DNA from: Dyadobacter sediminis
GTDB lineage: Bacteria > Bacteroidota > Bacteroidia > Cytophagales > Spirosomataceae
DNA: 64,000 bases
Reading direction: 5' to 3'
Assembly (NCBI RefSeq): GCF_005860765.1
Contig: NZ_VCEI01000030.1
Span: 248,001-312,000, forward strand
Within the stretch, counting starts at the first letter, position 1, and each line of letters starts with the position of its first letter. The translations under genes were made by a program, and so were the position numbers. The notes below the pieces were generated by a model that saw only the letters and a program-made list of their open reading frames with translations, did no database searches and had not been told where the DNA came from. This document shows, in pieces, positions 61,404-64,000 of this stretch.

Positions 61404-62891
61404 ATGTATTTCCTTGGATTTGATTTAGGCAGTTCGTCAGTTAAAGCTTGTTTGATTCATGCAGATTCCGGCTCGGTCGTCGCTTCTGCCTTTTATCCTG
61501 AAAGGGAAATGACCATTTCTGCTCCGAAACCCGGATTTGCCGAACAGCAGCCGGAGCTATGGTGGGAAAATGCTTGCCTGGCATCACAGGCTGTCATGAG
61601 CAAATCTTCAGTTGATCCGAAAGAAGTCGGTGCAATCGGGATTTCTTATCAGATGCATGGCCTGGTTGTAGTTGATGAAAATATGAATGTACTGCGTCCT
61701 TCCATTATCTGGTGCGACAGCCGTGCAGTGGAAGTCGGCAACCAGGCTATGGAAGCATTGGGAGAAGAATATATTTTACCGCATTTGCTGAATTCACCGG
61801 GCAACTTTACGGCTTCCAAACTAGGATGGGTAAAGCAGAATGAACCGGAAGTGTATGCAAAAGTGCACAAGTTCATGCTTCCCGGCGATTACCTTGCAGC
61901 CCGAATGACAGGCGATGTTGTAACAACGCCGTCCGGACTTTCCGAAGGCATTTTCTGGGACTATATCAATAAAAGGCCGGCAGACTTCTTGTTCAGCCAT
62001 TTCGGATTTGACCCGCAGATTCTACCGGAAGTAGTGCCTACGTTCAGTGAGCAAGGCTTTGTAACAGCAACTGCTGCCGCTGAACTTGGATTGCGTGCCG
62101 GAATACCCGTTACTTACAGAGCCGGAGACCAGCCAAACAATGCTTTTTCATTGAATGTTCTGGAACCGGGCGAAGTAGCTGCAACAGCCGGAACATCGGG
62201 TGTGGTTTACGGCGTAAGTGATCAGATCAAGTTTGATCCGAAATCCAGAGTCAATACTTTTTTACATGTAAATCCATTATCCGAAGCGGCCCGTTACGGT
62301 GTGTTGCTTTGTGTAAACGGTACCGGAAGCCTTAACGGATGGATGCGGAACACGTTACTAAGCGGAAACTTGTCTTACCCGGAAATTAATCATCTTGCAG
62401 CACAGTCACCGGTCGGCTCAGCGGGACTGCTTTGTCTTCCTTTCGGAAACGGCGCAGAGCGCATGCTGGAAAATCAGGATCCGGGCAGCAGCTTCAAAGG
62501 GCTGCATTTCAGCCGTCATGGATTAAGTCACTGGGCACGTGCTTCGCAGGAAGGCATTGTGTTTGCACTGTTTTATGGCATGGAAATCATGGAAACAGTC
62601 GGCGTTTCTCTGAAGCGTATACGCGCCGGAGAAGCAAATATGTTTTTAAGTCCGGTATTCCGGGAAACCTTTGCCAATATTTCGGGTGCAACGGTTGAGC
62701 TTTACAATACAGACGGCGCTCAGGGTGCCGCACGCGCAGCCGGTTTCGGGCTTGGATATTACAAAAACCGGAATGAAGCTTTTACAGGTTTATCGGCTGT
62801 CAAAACCATTGAACCGGATGCGATATTGCGGGAAACCACGAAGGAAGCATATGAAAACTGGAAACTTGCACTTGCAAAGAACCTGGCCTGA
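61404..62891 (+). CDS. xylB: Xylulokinase (FGGY family)
   Basis: A 495-residue sugar kinase phosphorylating D-xylulose. MYFLGFDLGSSSVKACLI contains the phosphate-binding loop; GISYQMHGLVVVDE, IIWCDSRAVE and YRAGDQPNNAF are FGGY signatures. The ATG at 61404 is chosen over 61359 because it begins the first core strand. Xylose isomerase and transporter genes are not nearby. A hairpin of heptamer repeats follows the gene. Confidence 0.9.
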   Translation: MYFLGFDLGSSSVKACLIHADSGSVVASAFYPEREMTISAPKPGFAEQQPELWWENACLASQAVMSKSSVDPKEVGAIGISYQMHGLVVVDENMNVLRPSIIWCDSRAVEVGNQAMEALGEEYILPHLLNSPGNFTASKLGWVKQNEPEVYAKVHKFMLPGDYLAARMTGDVVTTPSGLSEGIFWDYINKRPADFLFSHFGFDPQILPEVVPTFSEQGFVTATAAAELGLRAGIPVTYRAGDQPNNAFSLNVLEPGEVAATAGTSGVVYGVSDQIKFDPKSRVNTFLHVNPLSEAARYGVLLCVNGTGSLNGWMRNTLLSGNLSYPEINHLAAQSPVGSAGLLCLPFGNGAERMLENQDPGSSFKGLHFSRHGLSHWARASQEGIVFALFYGMEIMETVGVSLKRIRAGEANMFLSPVFRETFANISGATVELYNTDGAQGAARAAGFGLGYYKNRNEAFTGLSAVKTIEPDAILRETTKEAYENWKLALAKNLA

Positions 62892-62898
62892 ATGTTTT

Positions 62899-62948
62899 AG
62901 CTGTTAGCTATTAGCTGTTAGCTGATGGATAATAGCTAACAGCTTTTG
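62899..62948 (+). terminator. Heptamer-repeat hairpin after xylB
   Basis: Perfect 15-bp stem AGCTGTTAGCTATTA (62899-62913) with TAATAGCTAACAGCT (62930-62944), then TTTTG. Built from the same TTAGCnn heptamers as the element at 49088-49254. Probably serves as the xylB terminator. Confidence 0.7.
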
Positions 62949-63048
62949 TAAAGATAGATTTTGCGTACAAAGTCAAATATTAAGGCTAAGGACTTCAGTT
63001 GATTTTAAGCGATTGCTGCTTATTTTAAAATACATGAACTGTTGGTTT

Positions 63049-63126
63049 AAGCAACTTGTCAGAAGCATGCTATTTGGGTGATTTTCACATACAAGTGGCA
63101 TGCTTCTGATCAGTTGCTTTTTTTAT
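63049..63126 (+). terminator. Large hairpin with T-run; terminator or small RNA end
   Basis: Left arm AAGCAACTTGTCAGAAGCATGC (63049-63070) pairs with GCATGCTTCTGATCAGTTGCTT (63098-63119), one 2x2 internal mismatch, and a run of seven Ts follows. The 27-nt loop contains a small GTG/CAC hairpin. It is about 100 bases beyond the xylB terminator and oriented rightward, with no gene between, so it may end a short untranslated RNA. Confidence 0.65.
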
Positions 63127-63153
63127 TCGGTTCAATGTTGATGCCACATCCGA

Positions 63154-63492
63154 TCAGGCTCTCATTTCCTGATGCTCTCTGACAATTTCTTCAATTTTGA
63201 ATGCCACAATTTCAGCTACTTTTACGGTCTGATCATCTTTGTTCTGGTACTGGCGATAGTTAAGACGACCTTCCACAGCAATCATTTTTCCCTTTTCAAG
63301 TAACGTTTCGCAGCGCTGCGCAAGCTGGCCCCAGGCTACAATGGAATGCCATGCCGTATTTTTTACTTCTTCCTTGTTTCTGTTGATGTAGGTTTCATTG
63401 GTAGCCAAAGAGAAAGTAGCCAGCTTTCCGCCTTCAAATTCCTTTACATTGATTTCACGGCCAACGTTTCCGATTAGTTTCACTGTGTTCAT
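63154..63492 (-). CDS. ssb: Single-stranded DNA-binding protein, short form
   Basis: A 112-residue OB-fold protein: MNTVKLIGNVGREINVKEF, FSLATNETYINRNKEEV, TAWHSIVAWGQLAQRCETLLEKGKMIAVEGRLNYRQYQ in order. It ends right after the fold and lacks the Gly-rich linker and acidic tip that recruit repair proteins in E. coli SSB, so it is probably an accessory paralogue. Confidence 0.93.
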   Translation of the reverse strand: MNTVKLIGNVGREINVKEFEGGKLATFSLATNETYINRNKEEVKNTAWHSIVAWGQLAQRCETLLEKGKMIAVEGRLNYRQYQNKDDQTVKVAEIVAFKIEEIVREHQEMRA

Positions 63493-63621
63493 GTTTATAA
63501 AAGACTAATGATGAATGTTTGTTTTAACGCGTTCATTGTGAATCGACAATGCAAATGAAGCGGATTGCCGGAAAGTGATTCGGTTATTAACTGTTTACAG
63601 TCATATAAAAACATTTGCAGT

Positions 63622-63633
63622 CGTTTGCAAACG
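63622..63633. promoter_or_regulatory. Palindrome CGTTTGCAAACG upstream of ssb
   Basis: A perfect 12-bp palindrome in the divergent region between ssb and the zinc-ribbon gene. A second inverted repeat, TTGAATC...GATTCAA (63710-63716 and 63725-63731), lies closer to the rightward gene. Either may bind a regulator. Otherwise the 258-bp gap shows nothing recognisable. Confidence 0.4.
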
Positions 63634-63749
63634 GAAACAGTGCTTTTGATTGCCCGAAACAGATGAATTTTACTATATTGCACGAAGAGTCGTTATATAT
63701 ACACACTGCTTGAATCTGTAAACGGATTCAAATTAAACCAGTACAGTGA

Positions 63750-64000
63750 ATGAAGAATTGCCTGGAATGCGGGAAACCTCTGATGGGAAGGGTAGATAAA
63801 AAATTCTGCTCCGATATGTGCCGGAACAGCTACAACAACCGGCTGAATTCAGATTCCTACAATGTAATCCGTAACATGAACAATCAGCTGCGTAAAAACC
63901 GCAGGATTCTGGAAGAACTGTGCCCGGAAGAAAAATCCAAAACGACTAAAAGCATTCTTGTCAACAAAGGCTTTGACTTCAACCTTATAACCAGCGTCCG
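63750..64000 (+). CDS. Zinc-ribbon protein, cut by window edge
   Basis: The ATG at 63750 starts MKNCLECGKPLMGRVDKKFC with a CxxC and, after about a dozen residues, a second CSDMC (CxxxC) pair, a treble-clef/zinc-ribbon like that of DUF2116. It continues NSYNNRLNSDS and an Arg/Lys-rich helix (QLRKNRRILEELCPEEK) and is open to the last base (83 codons visible). The pattern is common in Bacteroidota hypothetical proteins and suggests nucleic-acid binding. Divergent from ssb. Confidence 0.75.
   Translation, partial: MKNCLECGKPLMGRVDKKFCSDMCRNSYNNRLNSDSYNVIRNMNNQLRKNRRILEELCPEEKSKTTKSILVNKGFDFNLITSV

Noticed and set aside
1..64000. tRNA, rRNA, transposase or prophage genes
   Set aside because: Read through the intergenic regions on both strands without seeing cloverleaf, rRNA or transposase signatures; a tRNAscan/Infernal run would be needed to be certain.

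Overview
The window reads as chromosome of a Bacteroidota bacterium, most likely a Cytophagales/Spirosomaceae member such as Dyadobacter; the genus is an inference. Reasons: promoters with TAnnTTTG -7 boxes, few Shine-Dalgarno sequences, families typical of the phylum (DUF4965, DUF5777, DUF6702, DUF349, PD40-OmpA, a TM-plus-barrel anti-sigma factor), and the order yceD-rpmF-plsX-fabH-efp-accB-accC. Nearly everything is protein coding. I see no rRNA, tRNA, CRISPR array, transposase or prophage.

Layout. 1-5.9 kb: argB (cut by the left edge), dsbD, a secreted DUF4965 protein and a DUF1304 membrane protein. 6.0-8.95 kb: a visibly AT-rich accessory island. It holds a leftward pair (SocA/Panacea-like+DUF488 fusion, and a 274-residue unknown protein with two consensus beta-clamp pentapeptides, QLDLF and QLSLF), then a rightward array of three ~295-bp units. 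Each unit carries a promoter-like block, a short leader ORF and a structured RNA with compensatory base changes; the last unit leads into a 78-residue orphan ORF, and a decayed piece of that ORF follows the first unit. 9-13 kb: M48 lipoprotein protease, acyltransferase, SDR39U-type protein, M61 peptidase. 14-21 kb: envelope protein, hexapeptide acyltransferase and the fatty-acid/translation cluster. 21-31.7 kb: conserved unknown protein, GGCT, coaX, secreted GH2 beta-galactosidase with an odd basic tail, YceI, DUF5777, Rieske lipoprotein, and an ECF sigma factor overlapping a probable dual-membrane anti-sigma factor.

31.9-41.4 kb: acyltransferase-3, MsbA-like ABC exporter overlapping a membrane MutS-like ATPase, RseP-type site-2 protease, DUF6702, Lon. 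41.5-51.2 kb: hexuronate catabolism (uxaB, kdgA, kdgK, uxaC, uxuA), with a LacI regulator and an orphan ECF sigma factor transcribed divergently across a palindrome-rich region; inside this stretch sit a DUF3784 protein and a kptA gene cut by an in-frame TAG. 51.2-64 kb: DUF349 protein, EttA, Mpl-like Mur ligase, LOG-family hydrolase, PD40-OmpA protein, cytochrome oxidase subunit III, ispE, M28 peptidase, xylulokinase behind a 25-bp palindrome, short SSB, and the start of a zinc-ribbon protein at the right edge.

The best candidates for undescribed biology are the triplicated RNA/leader-ORF/78-aa cassette and the adjacent clamp-motif/DUF488 pair. Whether they form one system is not shown by the sequence.
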